Assembly (NCBI GenBank): GCA_023445495.1
Contig: JAEXLC010000013.1
Coordinates: 1-6,593 of the forward strand
Source of the DNA: Pseudomonadota bacterium
Lineage (GTDB): Bacteria; Pseudomonadota; Alphaproteobacteria; Sphingomonadales; Sphingomonadaceae
Reading direction: 5' to 3'
DNA: 6,593 nucleotides
Shown here: positions 1 through 6,593 of the stretch, one piece after another
Numbering within the stretch: the first letter of the stretch is position 1
How the letters are laid out: the number at the start of each line of letters is the position of its first letter
Position numbers and translations under genes: made by a program
The notes under the pieces: model-generated
The model's input: the letters and a program-made list of their open reading frames with translations, nothing else
What the model was told of the DNA's origin: nothing
The model's database searches: none

Positions 1-766
1 CCGCCGACGTCGGCGGCACGTCCTCGGGCTTGTAGGCGACGCCCAAGCCGCCGCCCAGGTCGACATGGGTGATCGTGTGACCGGCGGCGCGCAGCTCGGC
101 GACCAGCTTGCCGACGCGCTCGAACGCCGCTTCCAGCGGCGCCAGGCTCAGCAGCTGGCTGCCGATATGCACGGCAACGCCGCGCAGGTTGATGCCTTCC
201 AGCTTGGCCAGCCGGTCGAAGATCGCCGGGGCCTGGTCGATCGGCAGGCCGAACTTGTTCTCGGCCTTGCCGGTCGAGATCTTCTCGTGCGTGCCGGCAT
301 CGACGTCCGGGTTCACGCGCAGCGCCGCCGGGGCGACCATGCCCTTGGCATGCGCGATCTCGGCAAGGACGACGCCTTCTTCCTCGAGCTCGAGGTTGAA
401 CTGGCCGATCCCGGCATCGAGCGCCTGGTGCAGCTCCTTGCGGGTCTTGCCGACGCCGGAGAACACCACATCCTTGGCCGGGATGCCCGCCGCCAGCGCG
501 CGCGACAGCTCGCCGCCCGAGACGACATCGGCGCCGAAGCCCTCATTGGCGAGCAGGCGCAGCACCGCGAGGTTCGGATTGGCCTTCACCGCGAAGGCGA
601 CATGGTGGCGGCCGACCGGCTCCAGCCCCTTGCGAAACGCGCGGGCGGCCTCGCGAAAGGCCTCGGTCGAATAGACATAGACGGGGGTGCCGATGGCGTC
701 GGCAATGCGGGCGAGCGGAACATTCTCGGCGTGCAGGGTGCCGCCGATCACTTCGAAATGAGACAC
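1..766 (-). CDS. lysA: Diaminopimelate decarboxylase LysA, N-terminal 255 residues (3' end off the window)
   Basis: PLP-dependent decarboxylation of meso-diaminopimelate to lysine, the final cytoplasmic step of lysine synthesis. The start is a GTG at 766; it is preceded by AGGAAG at 779-774 with 7-base spacing, and the protein begins (M)SHFEVIGG. The visible part is the first 255 residues of a family usually about 420 long, so the stop codon and C-terminal beta domain lie beyond base 1. It carries the alanine racemase-like TIM barrel: the PLP Schiff-base lysine in AFAVKANPN (K61), the VHIGSQL motif with H200, and the glycine-rich phosphate loop DLGGGLG at 236-242. These motifs are shared with other fold-III decarboxylases, but the overall sequence and the argH-lipoprotein-lysA context favour LysA. 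It begins 19 bases after the lipoprotein gene stop and is probably cotranscribed with it and argH. No internal disruption is seen. Confidence 0.95.
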   Translation of the reverse strand, partial: MSHFEVIGGTLHAENVPLARIADAIGTPVYVYSTEAFREAARAFRKGLEPVGRHHVAFAVKANPNLAVLRLLANEGFGADVVSGGELSRALAAGIPAKDVVFSGVGKTRKELHQALDAGIGQFNLELEEEGVVLAEIAHAKGMVAPAALRVNPDVDAGTHEKISTGKAENKFGLPIDQAPAIFDRLAKLEGINLRGVAVHIGSQLLSLAPLEAAFERVGKLVAELRAAGHTITHVDLGGGLGVAYKPEDVPPTSA

Positions 767-773
767 GGGTAAA

Positions 774-779
774 CTTCCT
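774..779 (-). promoter_or_regulatory. Ribosome binding site of lysA
   Basis: AGGAAG read on the minus strand lies 7 bases ahead of the GTG at 766. It decides the lysA start, since no ATG is available at this point. Confidence 0.6.
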
Positions 780-785
780 ATGGGC

Positions 786-1034
786 TTAGCGCGGCGGCAG
801 GTCGTAGGCGTCGCTGCGCCGCTGGTCCGAACTCTGGATAAGGTCGTCGCTACGTGCCGGGCGCGTCTGGACGGGGGGCTGAAGCAGGTCTCCGGGCGAC
901 GGCGTCGCAGTCGCGCCATAGGGCGCTGCCGGCAGCGACGCCGTCGCCGCGGGTTTGAGCGCCGAACGGTTGCCGCAGCTCGCCAGGGCAAGCGCGCCCG
1001 TGATCGCCATCGTCAGCAGCACCAGTCGCTTCAT
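786..1034 (-). CDS. Small LptM-like lipoprotein between argH and lysA
   Basis: An 82-residue predicted lipoprotein. The N-terminus MKRLVLLTMAITGALALASC has two basic residues, a hydrophobic core and a lipobox LASC ending at C20, so signal peptidase II should leave a 62-residue lipid-anchored protein. Serine at +2 is absent and glycine follows the cysteine. The mature part is Pro/Ala/Ser-rich, low in complexity and without a fold I recognise. The ATG at 1034 is chosen over GTG at 1037 because AGGAGG at 1047-1042 is 7 bases from the ATG; the ATG shares one base with the argH TGA (TGATG), suggesting translational coupling. Small lipoproteins of the LptM (YifL) type, which in E. coli assist maturation of the LptDE outer-membrane LPS translocon, often sit next to lysA or dapF. 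The family's CGxKGPL motif is only loosely matched here (CGNRSAL), so the LptM assignment rests on position, size and lipobox. Confidence 0.75.
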   Translation of the reverse strand: MKRLVLLTMAITGALALASCGNRSALKPAATASLPAAPYGATATPSPGDLLQPPVQTRPARSDDLIQSSDQRRSDAYDLPPR

Positions 1035-2410
1035 CACGCTTCCTCCTCGCGGCTCTTGCGCGCCGCGGCGATGGCTTCCCGTACACGCTTCGGCGACGTA
1101 CCGCCAAAGCTCGTCCGGCTCGATACCGAGGCATCGACGCTGAGAACGCCATATACGCGTTCATCGATCCGCGCGTCGATTTCCTTGAGTTGGGTGATCG
1201 ATAGCTGATCGAGACGGATGCCCGCGCTTTCCGCCGCCGCCACCGCGCGCCCGGTGATGTGATGCGCCTCGCGGAACGGGATGCCGCCCTCGCGCACCAG
1301 CCAGTCGGCCAGGTCGGTGGCGGTCGAGAATCCGGCCTCGGCGGCGGCGCGCATCCGGTCGAGCCGGAAGGTCGCGCTTTCCACCATCCCGGTCATCGCG
1401 GCGATGCTCAGGCCGAGCAGGTCATGCGCCTCGAACACCGGCGGCTTGTCGTCCTGCATGTCCTTCGAATAGGCGAGCGGCAGGCCCTTCATCGTGATCA
1501 TCAGCGAGACGAGCGCGCCGGTGATCCGCCCCGAATGGCCACGCACCAGCTCGGCCGCATCCGGATTGCGCTTCTGCGGCATGATCGAGCTGCCGGTCGA
1601 CCATTGGTCGCTCAGCGACACGAAGCCGAAGGGCTGGCTCGCCCAGATCACGAACTCCTCGGCCAGCCGGCTCAGGTGCAGCGCGGCCTGCGACGCGGCG
1701 GTGAGATATTCGATCGCGAAGTCGCGGTCGGAAACCGAATCGAGCGAGTTGCGCGTCGGCCCGTCGAAGCCGAGCGCCTTTGCCGTCGCCTCGCGGTCGA
1801 GGTTGAAGCCGGTGCCGGCCAGCGCCGCCGAGCCGAGCGGGCAGAGGTTGAGCCGCGCCCGGGCATCGCGAAGCCGCGAGCGATCGCGCGCGAACATCTC
1901 GAAATAGGCCATCAAATGATGGCCGAGCGTCACCGGCTGCGCGACCTGAAGGTGCGTGAAGCCCGGCATCACGCTGTCGGCATGTTCTTCGGCGCGAGCG
2001 AGCAGCGCGTCCTGCAGCGCGCCCAGCGCCGCCTCCGCCTGGTCGACTGCGTCGCGCACCCACAGGCGGAAATCGGTCGCCACCTGATCGTTGCGCGAGC
2101 GCGCGGTGTGCAGCCGCCCCGCGGTCGGGCCGATCTTCTGCGACAGCCGCGATTCGGCGAGCATGTGAATGTCTTCGAGCGCCAGGTCTTCGGGCACGCC
2201 CTCGGCTTCGAAATCGGCGGCGACGTCGCCCAGGCCGGCATGGATCGCGGCGGCGTCTTCCGCGCCGATGATGCCCTGCGCGCCCAGCATGGTCACATGC
2301 GCCTGACTGCCGCGCAGGTCCTGCCGCCACATCCGCTTGTCGAAGGGGATGGAGGCGTTTATCTCGCGCATCACCGCGGACGGGCCTTCGGCGAAGCGCC
2401 CACCCCACAT
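1034..2410 (-). CDS. argH: Argininosuccinate lyase ArgH
   Basis: Cleaves argininosuccinate to arginine and fumarate, the last step of arginine synthesis; a cytoplasmic homotetramer of the fumarase/aspartase superfamily. The product has 458 residues, close to the 457 of E. coli ArgH. Beginning MWGGRF, it shows the expected motifs in order: HTARSRNDQ at 101-109, PGFTHLQ with the family's general-acid/base histidine at H153, and the signature loop GSSIMPQKRNPD starting at G273, where S275 fits the catalytic serine; AYSKDMQDD follows. The open frame continues upstream to 2782, but that part is antisense to the neighbouring thioredoxin-like gene, and homologues begin near MWGGRF. The ribosome site is poor: AAGGA at 2428-2424 lies 13 bases away. 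It is first in a minus-strand cluster with the lipoprotein gene and lysA, and its start nearly coincides with the divergent tlpA-like start. Intact. Confidence 0.97.
   Translation of the reverse strand: MWGGRFAEGPSAVMREINASIPFDKRMWRQDLRGSQAHVTMLGAQGIIGAEDAAAIHAGLGDVAADFEAEGVPEDLALEDIHMLAESRLSQKIGPTAGRLHTARSRNDQVATDFRLWVRDAVDQAEAALGALQDALLARAEEHADSVMPGFTHLQVAQPVTLGHHLMAYFEMFARDRSRLRDARARLNLCPLGSAALAGTGFNLDREATAKALGFDGPTRNSLDSVSDRDFAIEYLTAASQAALHLSRLAEEFVIWASQPFGFVSLSDQWSTGSSIMPQKRNPDAAELVRGHSGRITGALVSLMITMKGLPLAYSKDMQDDKPPVFEAHDLLGLSIAAMTGMVESATFRLDRMRAAAEAGFSTATDLADWLVREGGIPFREAHHITGRAVAAAESAGIRLDQLSITQLKEIDARIDERVYGVLSVDASVSSRTSFGGTSPKRVREAIAAARKSREEEA
1042..1047 (-). promoter_or_regulatory. 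Ribosome binding site of the small lipoprotein gene
   Basis: AGGAGG on the minus strand, inside the last codons of argH, 7 bases before the ATG at 1034 and only 4 before the alternative GTG at 1037. It favours the ATG. Confidence 0.6.
2337..2365 (+). promoter_or_regulatory. Weak candidate sigma-70-type promoter for the TlpA-like gene
   Basis: TTGTCG at 2337-2342 (4 of 6 matches to the -35 consensus) and TATCTC at 2360-2365 (3 of 6 to the -10) are separated by 17 bases. The pair lies inside the antisense 5' coding part of argH, the only place a promoter for the divergent gene could be. The match is modest and selected by position, so it is only a suggestion. Confidence 0.22.
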
Positions 2411-2426
2411 GGCATTGGAGCTGTCC

Positions 2427-3014
2427 TTGCGCTCGGCTATCTCACTTCTCCTGCTCGGCACCCTGATGATCGCGGGGTGCGATAAGCGCTCCGGGCCCGG
2501 AAGCCAAGCAAACGAAACTATTCCCGCGGCCAATATGGCATCGGAGGCGGCGCCTGCCGCCGCCGTCGCCGACAAGGGCCAGCTCGATCGTAGCCACAAG
2601 GGTGAGGCCGCACCGGACTTCGCGTTCGTCGATCCGGCCGGCAAGAAGGTCACGCTGGCGGCGTTCAAGGGCAAGCCGGTGCTGCTCAACCTCTGGGCGA
2701 CCTGGTGCATCCCGTGCCGCGCCGAGATGCCGACGCTCGACACGCTCGCCGGGCAGAAGGGCGATGCGTTGCCGGTGATCACGCTCAGCCAGGACCTGAA
2801 GGGCCGCGAGCTCGTCGATCCCTATTTCGCCAAGGCGGGGTTCAAGCATCTCAAGCCCTGGACCGATCCCGACATGGCGTTCAGCCTGGGCATGAACGCC
2901 AATCTGCCCACCACCATCCTCTATGATTCGGCCGGCAAGGAAGTCTGGCGCCTGGCGGGCGAGATGGACTGGGCGGGCACCAAGGCGGCGGCACTGCTGG
3001 CCGAGGCGCGCTAG
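2427..3014 (+). CDS. TlpA-family thiol-disulfide oxidoreductase lipoprotein
   Basis: A thioredoxin-fold protein predicted to reduce or exchange disulfides on the periplasmic side of the membrane, as TlpA/ResA/CcmG proteins do; its particular substrate cannot be told. Numbered from the TTG at 2427 (195 residues), the signal is short and hydrophobic with a lipobox IAGC at C18, then a flexible Ala/Pro-rich linker to about residue 58, then an AhpC/TSA-like thioredoxin domain: APDFAF at 62-67, the redox motif WCIPC with C94 and C97, and the cis-proline segment LPTT later on. The TTG has GGAG at 2417-2420, 6 bases upstream, and gives a well-formed lipoprotein signal (MRSAISLLLL). The in-frame ATG at 2409 gives six more residues, including an acidic one, but has no ribosome site. 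It is divergent from argH with almost no gap. A cytochrome c maturation role is possible, but no ccm genes are nearby. Confidence 0.9.
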   Translation: MRSAISLLLLGTLMIAGCDKRSGPGSQANETIPAANMASEAAPAAAVADKGQLDRSHKGEAAPDFAFVDPAGKKVTLAAFKGKPVLLNLWATWCIPCRAEMPTLDTLAGQKGDALPVITLSQDLKGRELVDPYFAKAGFKHLKPWTDPDMAFSLGMNANLPTTILYDSAGKEVWRLAGEMDWAGTKAAALLAEAR

Positions 3015-3033
3015 GCCGTACACCCCGTTCAGT

Positions 3034-3061
3034 CATCATCCCCGCCTTCGCGGGGATGATG
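3034..3061. repeat. REP-like palindromic hairpin
   Basis: A perfect 12-bp inverted repeat, CATCATCCCCGC and GCGGGGATGATG, with a CTTC loop, starting 20 bases after the tlpA-like stop. The core CCCCGCCTTCGCGGGG resembles an extragenic palindrome scattered through many alpha- and other proteobacterial genomes, which when translated on one strand gives 'IPAKAG'. No T-run follows on either side, so it is not a classical intrinsic terminator, although it could stabilise or end the upstream transcript. Confidence 0.7.
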
Positions 3062-3143
3062 CCCTTGCAATGTAGGATTCCGCCCGCTTGGATCGCGCGG
3101 CCGGCTCCCGGGCCAGCCGCTCCTTGACCCCGTAGGAAAGATA

Positions 3144-3176
3144 GGATCCTCCGCACGCAATGATCGTGCGAGATCC
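3144..3176. repeat. Imperfect inverted repeat ahead of rutB
   Basis: CGCACG at 3152-3157 and CGTGCG at 3165-3170 form a perfect 6-bp dyad around a 7-base loop. An outer GGATC at 3144-3148 pairs with GATCC at 3172-3176 across an uneven internal loop. It could be an RNA hairpin or a protein-binding dyad; nothing identifies a ligand. Confidence 0.35.
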
Positions 3177-3262
3177 AGCGCGTACCCGAGAAAATAGGGA
3201 AAATAGCGGCCCGCAAAACCCGCTCCTGGCCTGTACCTTGTGTACTTCCGCGAGTCGCCGCG

Positions 3263-3280
3263 TCCCCCAATGTAGGGGGA
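3263..3280. promoter_or_regulatory. Perfect dyad, candidate operator for the rut operon
   Basis: TCCCCC (3263-3268) and GGGGGA (3275-3280) are exact inverted repeats separated by AATGTA. The dyad ends 37 bases before the rutB ATG, where an operator or a 5' leader hairpin would be expected. The CCCC-N-GGGG form is reminiscent of sites bound by GerE/LuxR-type helix-turn-helix regulators, but that is a form-level resemblance only. It does not resemble the TTGACCA-NN-TGGTCAA site of E. coli RutR. Confidence 0.4.
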
Positions 3281-3317
3281 CTTGTGCGCCGCGCCATTCT
3301 CGGGAACACTCCGGGAA

Positions 3318-4052
<735 letters not shown>

Positions 4053-4063
4053 GGAGTGAACTG

Positions 4064-4447
4064 ATGCCGTTCGAGCCGATCAACCCGCCCCAGTTCCCCA
4101 CCCCGATCGCGCCCTATTCGGCCGGGGCGAAGGCGGGCAACACCGTCTATGTCTCGGGCGTGCTGGCGCTCGGCGAGGGCGGGGTGGTGCTGCATGTCGG
4201 CGATGCCGCGGGCCAGACCCGGCACATCCTCGAAGTCATCAAGACCACGCTCGAGGCAGCCGGGGCGACCCTGGAGGACGTGGCGATGAACCACATCTTC
4301 CTCAAGGATTTCGCCGACTATCCGGTCTTCAACCAGATCTATGCCGAGTATTTCCCCGGCGCCAAGCCGGCCCGCTATTGCATCAAGGCGGATCTGGTGA
4401 AGCCCGATTGCCTGGTCGAGATCGCCTCGGTGGCGCATATCGGCTGA
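4064..4447 (+). CDS. rutC: RutC, RidA-family 3-aminoacrylate deaminase
   Basis: A 127-residue YjgF/YER057c/UK114 (RidA) protein, matching the about 128 residues of E. coli RutC. In the Rut pathway it converts 3-aminoacrylate to malonic semialdehyde and ammonia; the family acts on enamines and imines in the cytoplasm and is usually trimeric. Characteristic segments are APYSAG (16-21), VYVSGVLAL (28-36), the helix QTRHILEVIKTTLEAAGA, NHIFLKDFADYPVFNQIY, and near the C-terminus R104 in KPARYCIKADLVKPDC, which fits the conserved substrate-binding arginine, plus E119. The start has AGGGAG at 4051-4056, 7 bases ahead, overlapping the rutB stop codon. Its TGA overlaps the rutD ATG by one base. Position between rutB and rutD separates it from a housekeeping RidA. 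Confidence 0.95.
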   Translation: MPFEPINPPQFPTPIAPYSAGAKAGNTVYVSGVLALGEGGVVLHVGDAAGQTRHILEVIKTTLEAAGATLEDVAMNHIFLKDFADYPVFNQIYAEYFPGAKPARYCIKADLVKPDCLVEIASVAHIG

Positions 4448-5223
4448 TGCCCGAGGCGGCGGGCCTTTATTATGAGGAACATGGCAGCGGACCCCCGCTG
4501 ATCCTTTCCGCCGGCATGGGTGGATCGGGCAATTACTGGCGCCCCAATCTGGCAGCGTTCGCCGAGCATTATCGGGTCATCCTCTACGACCATCGCGGCA
4601 CCGCCCGTTCGGATCGCACCGTCACGCCGAAGCTGGAGAGCATCGGCGACGATATCCGGCTGCTGATGGACGCACTTGGGATCGAACGCGCCTCGATCCT
4701 CGGCCATGCGATTGGCGGCATGGGCGGGTTGAGCCTGGCGCTCGACGCACCGGAGCGGGTCGACAGGCTGGTGGTGGTCAATGGCTGGGGCCGGCTCGAT
4801 CCCTATACAAGGCGCTGCTTCGATGCCCGGCTGGCGCTGCTGCGCGCCTATGGCCCGGGCAAATATGTCGACGCCCAGCCGATCTTCCTGTTCCCGCCGG
4901 GCTGGATATCCGAGAACAGTGACCGACTGGATGAAGAGGCCAGGCACCACGTCGCCGGTTTCCCGGTCGAGATGGTCGAAGCGCGGATCCTCGCGGCGCT
5001 CGAGTTCGACCTGATCGACCGGCTGGCGGCGACGCCGCTCGCCGCCCCGGCGCTGCTGCTCGCCAGCGACGACGATGCGCTGGTCCCGCCGCATTGCTCG
5101 GAGCGGCTTGCGCAAGCCATTCCGGGGGCGCAACTTGTCCGGATGCCCTGGGGAGGGCACGCCTGCAACGTCACCGATCCGACGGGCTTCGAAGCCCGCG
5201 TGCTCGCATTTCTGGGGAGCTAA
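4447..5223 (+). CDS. rutD: RutD, alpha/beta-hydrolase-fold protein of uracil catabolism
   Basis: A 258-residue alpha/beta-hydrolase-fold protein. RutD was first proposed to speed aminoacrylate hydrolysis and has also been discussed as acting on carbamate; its reaction is less settled than those of RutA-C. The usual nucleophile elbow GxSxG reads GHAIGG, with alanine at A88 where hydrolases have serine; E. coli RutD, as I recall it, also has alanine (GHALG), so this is a family trait and not decay. Other RutD hallmarks are LSAGMGGSGNYW, YDHRGTARS, VNGWGRLDPYTRRCF, ASDDDALVPPHCS (D208-D210) and GGHACNVTDP with H238. The ATG at 4447 shares a base with the rutC stop (TGATG) and lacks a clear ribosome site, so translation is probably coupled to rutC. 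An in-frame TTG at 4378 would overlap rutC by 70 bases and is not favoured. Confidence 0.95.
   Translation: MPEAAGLYYEEHGSGPPLILSAGMGGSGNYWRPNLAAFAEHYRVILYDHRGTARSDRTVTPKLESIGDDIRLLMDALGIERASILGHAIGGMGGLSLALDAPERVDRLVVVNGWGRLDPYTRRCFDARLALLRAYGPGKYVDAQPIFLFPPGWISENSDRLDEEARHHVAGFPVEMVEARILAALEFDLIDRLAATPLAAPALLLASDDDALVPPHCSERLAQAIPGAQLVRMPWGGHACNVTDPTGFEARVLAFLGS
5214..5219 (+). promoter_or_regulatory. Ribosome binding site of rutA
   Basis: GGGGAG within the last codons of rutD, 8 bases before the ATG at 5228. This is the strongest ribosome site in the rut cluster and settles the rutA start; the open frame continues upstream to 5075 only as antisense-free overlap with rutD. Confidence 0.6.
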
Positions 5224-5227
5224 TCAC

Positions 5228-6292
<1,065 letters not shown>

Positions 6293-6301
6293 CCGGCGAA
6301 G

Positions 6302-6333
6302 CGTTTCCGGGGGTGGATCGTTTCGGGGGGTGG
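6302..6333 (+). repeat. Tandem G-rich 15-bp repeat after rutA
   Basis: CGTTTCCGGGGGTGG at 6302-6316 and CGTTTCGGGGGGTGG at 6319-6333 differ at one base and are separated by two bases (17-base period). A short T5 run follows at 6335-6339, but no stem is available for an intrinsic terminator. It lies in the 67-base gap before the next gene. Confidence 0.6.
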
Positions 6334-6359
6334 GTTTTTCTCGAAGTCGGAGAATGCGC

Positions 6360-6593
6360 ATGAAGAAGCTGACTTCCCTCGCCGCGATGGCGATCCTGCT
6401 GGCCCCGGCGATCGCCGAAGCGCAGCAGCACCGCCCGGGCGACCGCCCCGGTCAATCCGGCCAGCGCCCGCCCTCGGGCGGCAATCACGGTGGACCGGGC
6501 GGTCCCGGCGGTCCTGGTGGACCGGGTGGTCCCGGCCGGCCCAATCCCGGCCATCCGGGAACCCGGCCGCCGGCGCCGCGCCCGCCGGGGGTG
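6360..6593 (+). CDS. Secreted Gly/Pro/Arg-rich protein, N-terminal part (possible RcnB-family), 3' end off the window
   Basis: Only the first 78 residues are present. MKKLTSLAAMAILLAPAIAEAQQ is a standard Sec signal with two lysines, a hydrophobic core and an AEA|QQ cleavage site after A21, so the product should be periplasmic or exported. What follows is low-complexity: RPGDRPGQSGQRPP, then five GGP triplets at residues 44-58 (6489-6533), then RPNPGHPGTRPPAPRPPG. The ATG at 6360 is favoured because GGAG at 6349-6352 is 7 bases away; an in-frame ATG at 6354 is only one base from it. Many sphingomonads have RcnB-type periplasmic proteins with a similar signal and a Gly/Pro/Arg-rich linker before the conserved C-terminal domain, but that domain would lie outside the window, so the family name is a guess. 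The gene follows rutA by 67 bases on the same strand; a shared function is not indicated. Confidence 0.75.
   Translation, partial: MKKLTSLAAMAILLAPAIAEAQQHRPGDRPGQSGQRPPSGGNHGGPGGPGGPGGPGGPGRPNPGHPGTRPPAPRPPGV

Larger units (their letters stand above)
3015..3317 (+). other. Intergenic region between the tlpA-like gene and rutB
   Basis: A 303-base stretch without a convincing gene. It holds a perfect REP-like hairpin at 3034-3061, an imperfect dyad at 3144-3176, a direct repeat of GAAAATAG at 3190-3197 and 3199-3206, the repeat TGTAC at 3232-3236 and 3241-3245 with 9-base period, and the strong dyad TCCCCC-N6-GGGGGA at 3263-3280. The nonamer CAATGTAGG occurs twice, at 3068-3076 and 3268-3276. 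The rut promoter should be here, but I see no clear sigma-70 or sigma-54 match. The local A/T-rich spot around 3188-3206 is the least GC-rich part. Confidence 0.7.

Noticed and set aside
1259..2485. A 408-codon open frame on the plus strand
   Set aside because: It is antisense to argH, Arg/His-rich with no recognisable domain, and typical of the long open frames that high GC creates opposite real genes.
2411..2782. An N-terminal extension of ArgH up to 2782
   Set aside because: This part is antisense to the thioredoxin-like coding region, and the total would exceed the family length by about 124 residues; MWGGRF is the normal beginning.
3034..3061. Intrinsic terminator for the tlpA-like gene
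   Set aside because: The stem is strong, but no T-run follows in either direction; REP-like element is the better description.
3054..3069. Possible sigma-54 promoter around TTGCA at 3065-3069, since rut in E. coli is under NtrC control
   Set aside because: The required GG to GC spacing of ten bases is off by one, and no TGGCAC-like -24 element is present.
3124..3129. TTGACC as a RutR half-site or -35 box
   Set aside because: The other half of the RutR dyad is missing, and no acceptable -10 lies 16-18 bases downstream (TAGGAT at 3142 is too close).

Overview
The window looks like chromosomal DNA of a high-GC alphaproteobacterium, most likely a sphingomonad (Sphingomonas or a close relative). 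This is inferred from the strong GC bias at third codon positions, the argH / small lipoprotein / lysA gene order, the style of the protein sequences, and an 'IPAKAG'-type palindromic repeat. No database search was possible, so the taxonomy is a recognition-level guess. No phage, transposase, CRISPR, rRNA or tRNA gene is visible.

Layout. (1) Positions 1-2410, minus strand: an operon-like cluster transcribed right to left, argH (argininosuccinate lyase, last step of arginine synthesis), then a small LptM-like lipoprotein gene whose start overlaps the argH stop, then lysA (diaminopimelate decarboxylase, last step of lysine synthesis), which runs off the left edge. (2) Positions 2427-3014, plus strand: a divergent gene for a TlpA-family thioredoxin-fold lipoprotein with a WCIPC active site. 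Its start lies almost on top of the argH start, so there is essentially no intergenic promoter space. (3) Positions 3015-3317: a 303-base non-coding gap with a perfect 12-bp REP-like hairpin, an imperfect hairpin, short direct repeats, and a perfect TCCCCC-N6-GGGGGA dyad 37 bases ahead of the next gene. (4) Positions 3318-6292, plus strand: a compact pyrimidine (uracil) catabolic operon rutB-rutC-rutD-rutA. (5) Positions 6360 to the right edge: the 5' part of a secreted Gly/Pro/Arg-rich protein, preceded by a G-rich tandem repeat.

How the genes work together. RutA is the flavin-dependent oxygenase that opens the uracil ring, RutB hydrolyses ureidoacrylate to aminoacrylate, and RutC and RutD act on the released aminoacrylate/carbamate products, freeing ring nitrogen as ammonium. 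Compared with the E. coli order rutABCDEFG, rutA is here last rather than first, and rutE (malonic semialdehyde reductase), rutF (flavin reductase) and rutG (permease) are not next to it. Those three functions must be encoded elsewhere or be supplied by unrelated proteins. Each Rut protein matches my recollection of its E. coli counterpart strongly, including catalytic residues.

Nothing here amounts to a wholly new system. The points most worth a second look are the rearranged, reduced rut operon, the dyad ahead of it as a possible operator, the superimposed argH/tlpA starts, and the small lipoprotein between argH and lysA.
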